Shown: one piece after another, positions 8,001-15,251 of the stretch
Numbering within the stretch: the first letter of the stretch is position 1
How the letters are laid out: every line of letters begins with the position of its first letter
Notes under the pieces: generated by a model
Databases searched by the model: none
Seen by the model: only the letters and a program-made list of their open reading frames with translations
What the model was told of the DNA's origin: nothing
Translations under genes and position numbers: made by a program
Assembly: GCA_003132905.1 (NCBI GenBank)
Contig: PKZC01000253.1
Span: forward strand, 10,617 to 30,622
DNA: 20,006 nucleotides
Direction: 5' to 3'
Origin: Bryobacterales bacterium
GTDB lineage: Bacteria > Acidobacteriota > Terriglobia > Bryobacterales > Bryobacteraceae

Positions 8001-8476
8001 TGGACCGCTTCTAGGAGCTCGGAATACAGCGACAACTGGAGAATCGTGGCAGCCTTAGTCTCGCGGGCCAGCTTGCAGTCATAGGCCTCATAAGACCAAT
8101 TCCCCAGTCGGCTCGGGCGTTCCACTTTCCGCAGCACATCCGCTCGGCCAAACCAGCGCCCGTTTGCGAGGGTCGCCTGTGCGATCGCTTCGACGCCTTG
8201 TTCCATGGCGGCAACGGTCTCCGCAAGCGCCTTCTCGTCGTTATCGATGTCCCGTAAGTCGCAGATGGAAACACCCTCGGACTCAAGATGGCTGAGATAC
8301 GCTTTTTCATGCTCCATACCGCGTTGTTGAAGCACCCAAGCGTCTGGCGACTGCCAGGTCGGTGCAACTCGGCTTCCGGTTGCAACGTCGAGGTCGAGTG
8401 CCGTGAGATGACGGCAAGCCAACTGATTGCTCAAGTCAGTGGCTGACAGGCGAATTACTCCGGCAGTAGCCTTCAT
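5036..8476 (-). CDS. TM0106-family RecB/Cas4-like nuclease fused to RNase H-like and SF1 (Dna2-type) helicase domains
   Basis: This 1146-residue fusion is probably a DNA- or RNA-processing helicase-nuclease. Residues 1-230 form a Cas4/AddB-like nuclease: GRAD at 110-113, D133-x-K135, and Cys21 with C217-x2-C220-x5-C226, the four-cysteine pattern of a 4Fe-4S cluster. Residues 320-510 form an RNase H-like exonuclease (FFDLEGDP at 324-331, D425, YNSDDC at 491-496). Residues 735-1110 are the helicase: Walker A GPPGAGKT at 758-765, DEAGQ at 870-874, GDPQQLEQP near 894, VDKFQGQ at 1054-1060 and NVATSRAQ at 1091-1098. The frame stays open upstream to a GTG at 8854. I chose ATG 8476 because VIRLSATDLSNQLACRHL, the usual family N-terminus, begins there. 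The upstream 126 codons lack family character. The helicase is often linked to repair or defence regions, and here it is next to a restriction system. Confidence 0.85.
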   Translation of the reverse strand: MKATAGVIRLSATDLSNQLACRHLTALDLDVATGSRVAPTWQSPDAWVLQQRGMEHEKAYLSHLESEGVSICDLRDIDNDEKALAETVAAMEQGVEAIAQATLANGRWFGRADVLRKVERPSRLGNWSYEAYDCKLARETKAATILQLSLYSELLEAVQVVLPESMYVVPPGEVFHPEQYRVLDYAAYYRYVKSRLETAVSENGRVSETYPEPTPHCEVCRWWPECDAERRRDDHLSLVAGISRLQRKQLLVWGTTTVADLARFPLPIRERPDHGSRDGYIRVREQARIQVVGREERRPVYEILEITEEHGLSLLPEPSAGDVFFDLEGDPFVGLSGREYLFGLVLADLERPPKYERRWALTPADEKAAFQWFVETVMDRWTRHASMHIYHFAPYEPSAVKRLMGRYGVCEDEIDRMLRATLFIDLHTVLKRSVRASVEQYSLKALEVFHSFRRKMPLEEAGHAMRQMQHGLEMGRADDVAESVKETIVVYNSDDCFSTLSLREWLERERLEQERAGHQLSRPIMSEGAPPKAVSERQQQSAELAEALLRNIPADPEARNAEEAARWLLANLLDWHRRESKADWWEYFRLKDLTDDELLDERSAISGLERVGTIEVLRRIPTDRYRFEKQETDVRAGDVVCERGEKIGEVVAIEIAARTVDIKKMKKTAEVHPTSVFVDARGPNNDVLADALFRLGTWVNTNGVDSVGPYRGARDLLLRQPPRLLDGTGLPARSGESTVDAAKRIVVQLDDSVLAIQGPPGAGKTFTGARMICELVRQGKKVGITAMSHKVIRNLLDEVVKAAAEFNINDLRCIQKVNEKPEEDPPAITLATDNAEPLAELHDGAHVVAGTAWMWSREDYFEAVDVLFVDEAGQMSLANVLALSQAAKSLVLLGDPQQLEQPLKGSHPEGADLSALEHLLAGAKTILQEKGLFLEKTWRLHPSICRFTSELFYESRLHSRGGLERQKIQGHPWLGESGLWFVPVHHDGNQNASPEEVDRVASIIDTLIQPGVNWIDDKSNGRPLRLEDILIVAPYNAQVSDLAARLANARVGTVDKFQGQQAPVVIYSLTTSSPEDAPRGMEFLYSLNRLNVATSRAQAMVIVVGSPRLLEPECRSPRQMQLANALCRYVELAHVSGSEVQSSGGN

Positions 8477-8826
8477 GTTTTTACTTTTGTGTCGGGCTGC
8501 AACGATAATACGCGAATCCACTTCCTTATGCGATCCAATTCCTAGAACGTTTCTGTTTGGCTTGTTAAACAGCTTGCCACATTCAACGCTTTCGTCTTGA
8601 GGCAGCGACGGCCAAGAACCTTGGGAATCGCATCTACTAAACCCGACCTTGGCCTGGACCAGAGACCATTCCCATGTCGTCTTTACAGCTAATATGCGTA
8701 ATTTCCCTACGGCATCTGGCGTTAGCCGCGAAACGCTGCCGTCGAGCCGCGTTTGACTATTATTTCTGGGCCTCCTCTTGGCAATTAAAGACCGCTTCCC
8801 AGCGGTGCTGTTTGAGTGTACGGTTA
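8477..8826. other. stretch between helicase-nuclease start and dif-like site, no clear gene
   Basis: This roughly 350-base stretch is AT-richer than the gene below it. An open frame in phase with the helicase-nuclease crosses it but has no recognisable domain and no good ribosome binding site at its GTG. A TATTAT box on the minus strand (about 8505-8510) could be a -10 element for the ATG at 8476, but I see no well-spaced -35 box. It probably holds the promoter of the helicase-nuclease gene. Confidence 0.4.
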
Positions 8827-8854
8827 GCGAATGACAAAGGACGTTATCATTCAC
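8827..8854. repeat. dif-like site 1 (candidate tyrosine recombinase core site)
   Basis: Left arm GCGAATGACAA (8827-8837), centre AGGACG (8838-8843) and right arm TTATCATTCAC (8844-8854) form an 11-6-11 palindrome whose arms pair at 9 of 11 positions. The layout equals that of XerCD dif/pdif sites, where the inner ends are ATAA and TTAT around 6 bases. The reverse complement matches the right edge of the window over 19 of 20 bases (GATAA, centre CGTCCT, TTGTCATTC against TTATCATTC). It separates the PIN-like gene from the helicase-nuclease region, the position of a module border. Confidence 0.55.
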
Positions 8855-9354
8855 TCACCTCCGATCACTGGCAATGAGTGATACCATTTATTCCAGGGGT
8901 CGCGTATGGGACGACGTTCACAAAAAGAACACCGTTCAAAGCGCCGGACTGTTGGTCTTTGGACGGCATTTAAATGTACATACAGGTTTAGAAACGCTGC
9001 GCTTCGCCAACTAAGCTGCCCGAATCTCGGAATATCGAGACCATGCCTTATAAGGGTTAATGCCTTTCCTCGCAGCAACTGTGCATTGGGGACTAAGAGT
9101 AGGCCCCAAAGATCTCGGCAACCCCGGTTGTTCTCACGTTTTTGAAACTCTCTGATGTGGCGCACAAAGTCGCGCCCATTCGAGGTGACAATCGTGCGAC
9201 TGTTGTACCAAGCCTCCTGAACGATGTCTGCGTCCGAGTGCGCGACGGACAGTTTAGCGCGGCGCCCAAGGAAGGGTATCGCGGCTTCAGAATCTTTGTC
9301 GACCAGATAGCCTCCCCAGCCGCTTTCTTCTTCATGAACCTGGAATCTCTTCAT
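8851..9354 (-). CDS. PIN-like (DUF5615/Mut7-C style) protein with C-terminal CxxC
   Basis: This 167-residue protein has an N-terminal part patterned like DUF5615/Mut7-C PIN-like putative nucleases. It has acidic residues in LVDKDSEA (19-23), then DADIVQEAWYNSR (41-53) and IVTSNGRDFVRH (55-66), where families usually have T-x-D-x-DF. Asn59 replaces the usual second Asp, so activity may be altered. The C-terminal half (100-167) is Arg- and aromatic-rich, with CSFC at 142-145 that could bind metal. The start is ATG 9354 with TAGGAG about 7 bases upstream. The stop lies inside dif-like site 1. PIN-like proteins of this kind are often toxins or RNases, but no antitoxin is adjacent. The family match is by pattern only. 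Confidence 0.55.
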   Translation of the reverse strand: MKRFQVHEEESGWGGYLVDKDSEAAIPFLGRRAKLSVAHSDADIVQEAWYNSRTIVTSNGRDFVRHIREFQKRENNRGCRDLWGLLLVPNAQLLRGKALTLIRHGLDIPRFGQLSWRSAAFLNLYVHLNAVQRPTVRRFERCSFCERRPIRDPWNKWYHSLPVIGGE

Positions 9355-9434
9355 CGTTGACTCCTACGCGCTTCATGTCCAACCAGACTGATTTCATCAG
9401 CGCGTGTGATTGGCAATCGACAAGCGCTCGCTAA

Positions 9435-10553
9435 CTATTTTGGTGGCTGGTTCTGCTCAAACGCGGCGTGGTTGCTGGTCCACCAATTGAACACGCCGGG
9501 GTAATCTGGGAACTGAAACGATTGCTTCGTGCGAACGTCGAACACTCTGAACGCCGTCGCTACGACTTCAAGGTCATCATCGCTGCGGATTGTCTCTACC
9601 AACAGTGGCACAATGCTCATGTCGCTTTCCGGGAAGTTATCCATCGCGGCCAACCGCTCGTCTTTATTCTTCGACCCCCTGAGAATCTGCTTCATGAATT
9701 CGGGTGCCTGCTTTTCCCGGAATTGAACGCTCATGCGGCGCAGGACGTTGTTCTTCTGACGAACGATTTCCAGAACAGTAGCTCGCGCAAGAGTTCTAAC
9801 CGCCTCTTCGCCCGGCTCCGTGCCTATCGCGGCCAGCTGATCAAAGGCTTTTCTATCATCATTCCTCGCCGAAGCGGAAAGTGCGTTCAGGTTCTGGTAT
9901 GCCTTCATTTGGGCCTCGACCGGCGCAACGGATTTCGTGACCTGTGCTTCCAGTTCGCTCTTGATAATCGAAGTAATCATCGGTTGTAGAGCTGTGACGG
10001 CCGCGCGAGTCTGATCTTCAACACTCTTTTGAATTGCTGGACTTTGGTCTTGAATCCCCTTCGCTACCTGTGTTGCGGTCTCTGAGCGGATTATTCCGCT
10101 TATTTCGTTATCGGTGCGTTCCTTGGCGGCAGTGGCAACGAGGGCGGCAATGTTGTCACTGCGAAATTCGGTGTCGATCCTTTTCTGAACTTCCGTACGA
10201 ACATTCGACAGCTCCCTGTTTACTGTAGCTTGGGCCTCACTGCTCGTCGCTCCCGCCTGAGCACGGAGGGCGACGAGCTCAGCATCAACTGACGCTTTCA
10301 TGTCTGTTCGCATCTGGCTTACGGACGTGTACGAAAAGATTCCGGCAATGGCCACCATGAAAGCTAGAAACGCCCCGGCGTACGTATAAAGGTGTTTGTA
10401 GAAACTCCGATCCTTTTCGATTTGGCCCTGGGCGAACTCCAGATACTTATTCTGTCGGTCGAGTTCCTCTCGAACCACTTTCCCAATTGCGGCAACATCA
10501 GGGGCAGGGGGGCCAGCTGCGCCGGGTTCCTCGACTTTGCTGGCTTCGCTCAT
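9435..10553 (-). CDS. membrane-anchored coiled-coil protein of unknown function
   Basis: This 372-residue protein has a hydrophilic N-terminus rich in Ala/Pro/Glu (1-50), one membrane segment at about 56-76 (LYTYAGAFLAFMVAIAGIFSY) and a long charged helical stretch at about 80-240 with coiled-coil character. A C-terminal helical domain (about 255-345) resembles HEAT-like repeats (DERLAAMDNFPESDMSIVPLLVE). The ATG at 10553 has GGAGG 7 bases upstream. A longer frame to 10679 exists but starts without a good ribosome binding site. It is probably an inner-membrane protein with a large soluble part. I recognise no family. It lies between the PIN-like gene and the tyrosine recombinase, all on the minus strand, separated by 80 and 155 bases, so co-transcription is uncertain. 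Confidence 0.7.
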   Translation of the reverse strand: MSEASKVEEPGAAGPPAPDVAAIGKVVREELDRQNKYLEFAQGQIEKDRSFYKHLYTYAGAFLAFMVAIAGIFSYTSVSQMRTDMKASVDAELVALRAQAGATSSEAQATVNRELSNVRTEVQKRIDTEFRSDNIAALVATAAKERTDNEISGIIRSETATQVAKGIQDQSPAIQKSVEDQTRAAVTALQPMITSIIKSELEAQVTKSVAPVEAQMKAYQNLNALSASARNDDRKAFDQLAAIGTEPGEEAVRTLARATVLEIVRQKNNVLRRMSVQFREKQAPEFMKQILRGSKNKDERLAAMDNFPESDMSIVPLLVETIRSDDDLEVVATAFRVFDVRTKQSFQFPDYPGVFNWWTSNHAAFEQNQPPK

Positions 10554-10708
10554 GAATGCGCCTCCAATCTGTACCTTCTCAATTGTGCCAACGTCCATTA
10601 AGGTGGTGCGGTCCACGTTCAGCATCTTGGCCACCATCTTCGCGGCGCTGGCCTCGTCGATAAGCTTTCCAACCCGCATCAGGCCGGTGGCGACACTACT
10701 CTGCTAGT

Positions 10709-11680
10709 TTAATATGCGACCTTAAAAGTTGGGCTATCTTCCGGTCGGGTCTTGCGGTGGTCGTAAATCCGCGTCGTCGAAATGTTCGCGTGTCCCAGCC
10801 ACTCCTGCACCTTGGCAATATCCGCGTCATGATCGAGAGCATTGGTCGCCGCAGTGGCGCGCAAGGCGTGAGCGCCGATCTCGAAGCCAAGCAGCGCCGA
10901 ATAAGTCCGCACCAGCTTGTAGATGCCATCTGGGGTAATTGCTTTTTCTCTACCGCCGCCTCGGCTGTTGCGGAGCGGACGAAAAAGCGCGCCCTTGTCA
11001 TCGAGGCCATGTCCGGCTTTCTTCAGGTATTCACGTATCAGATCGTCAGCCACACCATGGAGAGGTACATACCGCGTCTTTTCACCCTTACCAGACACTT
11101 TCAGGTGGGGCACTCCACGGCGCTCATGCTTAAAATCCTTCACCCTAAGCTTGCACAGTTCCTCGCGGCGAAGCGCGTGATAAAGCAGGGTAGCCAGAAT
11201 CGCGCGGTCACGCATGCCCTTTAAGGATTTCTCGGCCGGCGCCACAAGTAGCTTCCGGGCCTGGTGAGCGGCAATAGCTGGGGTTTTGCCTTCGTCGCTT
11301 TCTACCCTCGGCCGTTTTACGCCCTTAACCGGATTATGGGTAATGGCGTTGTTGTCGCAGAGATACTGGAACAGCGAGGACAGAGCTGCCAGCCGGTGTC
11401 GGATCGTTGTACCACTCAGGTTTCGACGATCATTACCAAGCTCGTCGCGCCAGGCGATCACATGCGCGCGGGTCACATCGCGGAATTCTTCCGGTCGCTT
11501 GATGCCGGTAAACAGCATGAAGTCCTTGATCGCGTTTTCGTAGGCACGGCGTGTGCTGGCGTTGCGGATATTCGCGAACCATTCGACTTCGGGCGGGACG
11601 TCGGCCAGGCGCTGGAACTCGGTGGCGGTCAACAGCCGGGTTTTGACGGTCACTTTGGCGGGTGCTCGGGCCGAATTCAT
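10709..11680 (-). CDS. tyrosine recombinase/integrase (XerC/D-like)
   Basis: This 323-residue, full-length tyrosine recombinase carries out site-specific strand exchange. The N-terminal SAM-like core-binding domain spans about 30-125 (ASTRRAYENAIKDFMLF). The catalytic domain from about 135 has all key residues: Arg171 (HALRREEL), Lys198 in VSGKGEKTRY, His271-x-x-Arg274 (HALR), His297 (LGHAN) and the nucleophile Tyr306 (TTRIYDHR). The ATG is at 11680, with no strong ribosome binding site. A 13-base-arm palindrome with a 6-base centre begins 9 bases upstream, in the position of a cognate core site or operator. Length and layout are Xer-like rather than lambda-like, and no excisionase is adjacent. 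It may act on the dif-like sites in this window, but that is inference. Confidence 0.9.
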   Translation of the reverse strand: MNSARAPAKVTVKTRLLTATEFQRLADVPPEVEWFANIRNASTRRAYENAIKDFMLFTGIKRPEEFRDVTRAHVIAWRDELGNDRRNLSGTTIRHRLAALSSLFQYLCDNNAITHNPVKGVKRPRVESDEGKTPAIAAHQARKLLVAPAEKSLKGMRDRAILATLLYHALRREELCKLRVKDFKHERRGVPHLKVSGKGEKTRYVPLHGVADDLIREYLKKAGHGLDDKGALFRPLRNSRGGGREKAITPDGIYKLVRTYSALLGFEIGAHALRATAATNALDHDADIAKVQEWLGHANISTTRIYDHRKTRPEDSPTFKVAY

Positions 11681-11689
11681 CGGCGCATC

Positions 11690-11721
11690 TTACTCTTGAT
11701 AAAATCTGTTATCAAGAGTAA
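11690..11721. repeat. dif-like palindrome next to tyrosine recombinase gene
   Basis: TTACTCTTGATAA (11690-11702) and TTATCAAGAGTAA (11709-11721) are perfect 13-base inverted arms around AATCTG. The inner ends ATAA and TTAT with a 6-base centre reproduce dif geometry. It lies 9 bases before the recombinase ATG, so it may be the recombinase's core site, its operator, or both. A terminator is unlikely because no U-tract follows the stem on either strand. Confidence 0.6.
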
Positions 11722-11826
11722 AGGACTAGTCTATTCCAGTTGCCTAAACACGCTTCGTTGAATGGTGTGTACGGACGCTCACACAAACTGTAAAGTCCTG
11801 GATCGGTAACGCACGAGCAGATCGGA

Positions 11827-12720
11827 TTACAGGCGAACACCTGAGTAGATAAAGCAGCCCGGCTTGACTGCAATTCTACCATCCGGACGTCTATATTTAG
11901 AGAGGTCTTGGGCTACCTCGGTCACCACGTCCTTGAACTCAGCCCTTCGGTTGAAAGCCCCCTCCATGTGGAAGTTCATGAACACCTCCAGCGCCTCGTC
12001 AAGGCTAGAGTAGATGATTGCTGAGCCCTTGAGATGTCGCTTCCGAAAACGAATTAGCCCTTGCGCTGCACACTCCGCGAGCGCGCTTTCGATAACCAAC
12101 TGGGAGGGCGACGGAATACCTGGTGCGAGCCACGTCTCGATCCGACTTCGTTGCCGCAAAGAAATCCTTTGCTCTTCCGAGGTTGAGTCGAAATGAATGA
12201 AGAAAAATCTACCCGACCGCCTTAAAGCTGTGCCGAACAGCTTGCGAAGAGCATAAAGCGCTAACGTTCGACCGAAAGGTTCTCCCTTCCTTCCTATATT
12301 TTGGTGAATGGAATGTGACAGACTCCAGAGCGAGAAAACGAACTCATACGTACTTGATGAATTCAGAAGATAGGAAACAGCGTCCGACCTAATAAATCGC
12401 TGTCCCGCATCAGAAGATAGATGGGACTGGAGATGATTCAACATGCGTTGACTTTGGTCAACGAAGTCAATTTGAGCCAACCCCACTTGTCTGCCCAGCA
12501 CCCGGGTGGCTCGCCCGGTGCCGGGGCCGATCTCTAGAATGGTTGCGTTTCGTGGCAGGGTAGACTCTGTCAGAAAGGCATGAAACAAGTTGAGGTCGGT
12601 ACGCCGAGAAAATACGTAGGGCCTCAATATCCGATCGTAGTAAGCCGGCTCTAGGTATTCGGGTCCGCCGGCCACCGCGTCGATCCACGGAGTATCCGCT
12701 TTACGAAGAACGTTCGTCAT
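11827..12720 (-). CDS. class I SAM-dependent methyltransferase, last gene of the ABC operon
   Basis: This 297-residue protein has a clear SAM-binding Rossmann signature, ILEIGPGTGRATRVL, at 61-75, followed by the acidic post-strand-2 position in IDFVDQS (Asp88). It lacks DPPY/NPPY, so it is not a DNA amino-methylase. A small molecule, lipid or protein substrate is more likely. The C-terminal third (about 190-297) is unusual and rich in Arg and aromatics. Its ATG at 12720 lies inside the upstream SIS-domain gene (20-base overlap) with no clear ribosome binding site of its own, implying translational coupling. It ends the seven-gene operon, and about 100 bases downstream comes the palindrome of the recombinase gene. 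The substrate is presumably connected to what the ABC transporter imports. I do not recognise a specific subfamily. Confidence 0.8.
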   Translation of the reverse strand: MTNVLRKADTPWIDAVAGGPEYLEPAYYDRILRPYVFSRRTDLNLFHAFLTESTLPRNATILEIGPGTGRATRVLGRQVGLAQIDFVDQSQRMLNHLQSHLSSDAGQRFIRSDAVSYLLNSSSTYEFVFSLWSLSHSIHQNIGRKGEPFGRTLALYALRKLFGTALRRSGRFFFIHFDSTSEEQRISLRQRSRIETWLAPGIPSPSQLVIESALAECAAQGLIRFRKRHLKGSAIIYSSLDEALEVFMNFHMEGAFNRRAEFKDVVTEVAQDLSKYRRPDGRIAVKPGCFIYSGVRL

Positions 12721-13717
12721 TATCAGTTACATATCGACCGCGGTTGTAAAAAGCATCACCCCAGGGTGGCACGGCCGGAACGGCCGGGTCAATGCCGTGC
12801 AAGGCGGCCAATCTGCCGATAAAACCCATGGACCAGACTATGCAATAAATGCCCCCCCAGAGCCCACCTTGGGGGGCTACAACGTCTGCTAAGAGCATTT
12901 TTGAGGGCAACTGTTGACGTATGATCTTGATACCTGGCCGGTCTTCTGGAACACTCATGAGCACGGCGCGGGATGCTCCGGTCGCAATGGGCATATAACG
13001 ACCGTGGCCGAAATTCCAGGGATCGCAGACCGTAGGGGGAATGAGGCCAGATTCCATCATTCGCGTCTCAAGATCGCGTGCTCCAGCTTCAGCCCATTTG
13101 GTGCAAAGAATGGTGAGGTGCCCTTTCCATTCCGGGTCCGTCGTTTGCAGGTGATCGCAATCACGCAATCCCTCAGTGGTGAATATATCTTCAAGCGAAA
13201 ACCGCGCTCCGGTTAGATCGTTGAAGAGAAACGCAACCAATGATGATAGCGCCAAGGTAGGTAAGACGGGAATGAAACCGTTATCGCGACTTTCGAGAGA
13301 TGTGTCCGGATAGATCAGTTGCGCGAGACTACTCACAGTTCTTGCGCGACGTGCAAGTTCAGATGTCGGACTCAGGGTGACTATGATCATGGGAACTGCC
13401 TGGCCTGTCAGGAAAGCGAAGCAGTCCAAGATGTCGACATGATCGCCTTTGGCCGAAATGAGGCAGGCGAGATCCGGTCTAAAACCGGAAGTCAATACTT
13501 CGAAAGGGGTGCATGTACGCGTGAGTTTGGCGCCAGCGGTCGCAAAGGCTATCTCTGCGAGTTTTGCCACAGGTGCCGCGCAACCAGAGCCTACAGTGAT
13601 CACGGAACCAGCCTGCGCGTAGCAGGCCAATTCGGTGCCCGACCCTGCCCGATGAGTGTTGATCAATTGGGGCCATGCGAGTTGAGCGTGCCGAAGTTCC
13701 TCTATGTACGATGTCAT
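12701..13717 (-). CDS. SIS-domain (sugar isomerase-like) protein
   Basis: This 338-residue protein has the layout of SIS phosphosugar-binding proteins such as the isomerase half of GlmS. The first SIS domain shows VGSGCAAPVAK at about 42-52 (the G-S-G loop), ISAKGDHVDIL at about 87-97 (equivalent of the ISxSGxT loop) and IIVTLSPTSELARRARTV at about 110-127. A second, more divergent SIS half from about 200 includes WNFGHGRYM near 233-241, recalling the HG of GlmS-like proteins. There is no glutamine amidotransferase domain. An in-frame stop directly before ATG 13717 fixes the earliest start. It lies 25 bases after the permease gene and overlaps the methyltransferase gene. It may bind or isomerise a phosphorylated sugar. 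Cys replaces the usual residue after GSG, so catalysis may differ. Confidence 0.7.
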   Translation of the reverse strand: MTSYIEELRHAQLAWPQLINTHRAGSGTELACYAQAGSVITVGSGCAAPVAKLAEIAFATAGAKLTRTCTPFEVLTSGFRPDLACLISAKGDHVDILDCFAFLTGQAVPMIIVTLSPTSELARRARTVSSLAQLIYPDTSLESRDNGFIPVLPTLALSSLVAFLFNDLTGARFSLEDIFTTEGLRDCDHLQTTDPEWKGHLTILCTKWAEAGARDLETRMMESGLIPPTVCDPWNFGHGRYMPIATGASRAVLMSVPEDRPGIKIIRQQLPSKMLLADVVAPQGGLWGGIYCIVWSMGFIGRLAALHGIDPAVPAVPPWGDAFYNRGRYVTDNDERSS

Positions 13718-13742
13718 TTACGTGGCCGTCGCATCGAGCCGC

Positions 13743-15251
13743 TCATGTGTACCGCGCGAGAGAACGATGCTCACAGTAACGCACCAGTTCCACAAACAAC
13801 ATGGTAATACCTCCTACGCACAGGGCTATCGCCCACATTAGATTAAAATCCAATGTTCCCCGAGCTTCGAAAAGCATCGCACCGAGGCCCTGTCTTGTGG
13901 CAAGGTATTCTGCCAAAGTGACCCCTAACAATACTCTTGGCGTTGTCAAACGGACGGCGGCGAATAGGAAAGGGATCGAAGCCGGGATACGAATTCTGCG
14001 GAGAACGGCTAGCGGTGAGGCCCCTGCTGACAGCGCAAAGTTCACCATCGCCTCAGGGGTTCTTTGCAGACCCTGATATACGCTGGCGAAGCTAAGAAAA
14101 AACGTTGCCGACACGGTGATCGCCAGCGTGGTTCCCGGGCCTCGACCGAAAATTGAGACGTAGAGCGGGACAAGCGCTACGATTGGCACAGCCTGGGTGA
14201 CGAACGTTATCGTCAGTAAGGGCGCTGAAAAGATTGGCCAGAGCCGCAGCACTAAAGCAAGCAGGAATCCTGTAGCGAGTCCGAGTGCTAAGCCAATTCC
14301 GGCCCATTCTAACGTTTGACCGAGTCCGGATACAAACGCCAGGGCCTCTGGACGACTGTAGCCCTGAAGATATCTAACGATATCGCTCGGACGCTTAACG
14401 AAGAACGGATTAGACATCAGCGATGATACAAGCTGCCATAGGGAAAGGCTAACGATAAGGCCAATCAACAAACGTAACCTCTGGACAGATGCGCTGGAAA
14501 GTGGACTTACGGTTGTCGCCGAGATACCTAGTCGTCTCCAAACGACAGCGCTTAACCCCGATGCGCCACCGGCGAGCACAGCGCTCACAGCAAAAATACC
14601 CCACTCCTTCGCCGGATTTGCCTGAACCATTATCGCGAGTAGATACGCGCCGAGGCCCCACCGAGCTCCCGTAAGCTCGCCGAGCATGCTGCCGAGGATG
14701 GCGACCGGAATTGCGGCTTCGAGGCCGGCAGCGAGGCCTGGGAGGGCGTAGCGGATTCGAATATTGCGAAGAATAGACGCAGGAGTTGCGCCACTCGACT
14801 TGGCGTAGCTCATGACGGTGTGGGGCACATTTCTCAAGCCCACGTTGACGAGTACTAAAATTGGGTAGTAGACGAGTAACACGGAACAAATCACTGGGGC
14901 GGCATCAGGACTAGACGTCATGCCAATTATCGGGACTAAAATGATTAAAGGAATGCTAAACACGAAAGTACATGGAGCGAGAAGGGCGTCGAGCGCAGGT
15001 GCTACTGTGATCAACACAGCGGAGAAACAGCCAATTACAACACCCCAAAATAGTCCGAGCACTGCGCTCCGAAGCGTAGCGACTATATGAGGAAGGTACT
15101 CAAAGCGAGCAGCGTAGATAGTGGTGACGACCTCTAACGGTGCTGGTACTGAACGTGTCGGTCCGGCTAGTAGAGCGACAAGCTCCCATAGCAACAAGGA
15201 GAAAAGGATTCCAGCTGACTTCTTTAAGAACTCTGGGAGAATATTAGTCAT
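13743..15251 (-). CDS. ABC transporter permease, two permease domains fused
   Basis: This 502-residue inner-membrane protein has two BPD_transp_1 (SsuC/TauC/ThiX-like) permease domains in tandem, at about 1-245 and 246-502, each with roughly six hydrophobic segments. Each half has an EAA coupling loop for the ATPase: KSSGATPASILRNIRI near 151-166 and SAGASPLAVLRRIRIP near 408-423. Most relatives have one domain and dimerise, so the fusion supplies both halves of the channel in one chain. I chose ATG 15251 because it overlaps the ATPase stop by 8 bases (ATGACTAA) and because MTNILPEFLKKSAG begins the normal N-terminus. The longer frame from 15359 is an overlap artefact. The substrate is probably a small organic molecule delivered by the NMT1-like binding protein. 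Confidence 0.88.
   Translation of the reverse strand: MTNILPEFLKKSAGILFSLLLWELVALLAGPTRSVPAPLEVVTTIYAARFEYLPHIVATLRSAVLGLFWGVVIGCFSAVLITVAPALDALLAPCTFVFSIPLIILVPIIGMTSSPDAAPVICSVLLVYYPILVLVNVGLRNVPHTVMSYAKSSGATPASILRNIRIRYALPGLAAGLEAAIPVAILGSMLGELTGARWGLGAYLLAIMVQANPAKEWGIFAVSAVLAGGASGLSAVVWRRLGISATTVSPLSSASVQRLRLLIGLIVSLSLWQLVSSLMSNPFFVKRPSDIVRYLQGYSRPEALAFVSGLGQTLEWAGIGLALGLATGFLLALVLRLWPIFSAPLLTITFVTQAVPIVALVPLYVSIFGRGPGTTLAITVSATFFLSFASVYQGLQRTPEAMVNFALSAGASPLAVLRRIRIPASIPFLFAAVRLTTPRVLLGVTLAEYLATRQGLGAMLFEARGTLDFNLMWAIALCVGGITMLFVELVRYCEHRSLARYT

Noticed and set aside
8477..8854. 126-codon N-terminal extension of the helicase-nuclease from GTG 8854
   Set aside because: The family N-terminus begins at ATG 8476. 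The extension has no domain character, and GGAGG is only about 3 bases from the GTG, too close for good initiation.
11690..11721. Palindrome as a rho-independent terminator of the ABC operon
   Set aside because: The stem is AT-rich and not followed by a U-tract. It lies about 105 bases past the operon's last stop and right before the recombinase start.
10757..11761. Plus-strand frames of 155 and 165 codons over the tyrosine recombinase
   Set aside because: They are antisense to a recombinase with all catalytic residues present.
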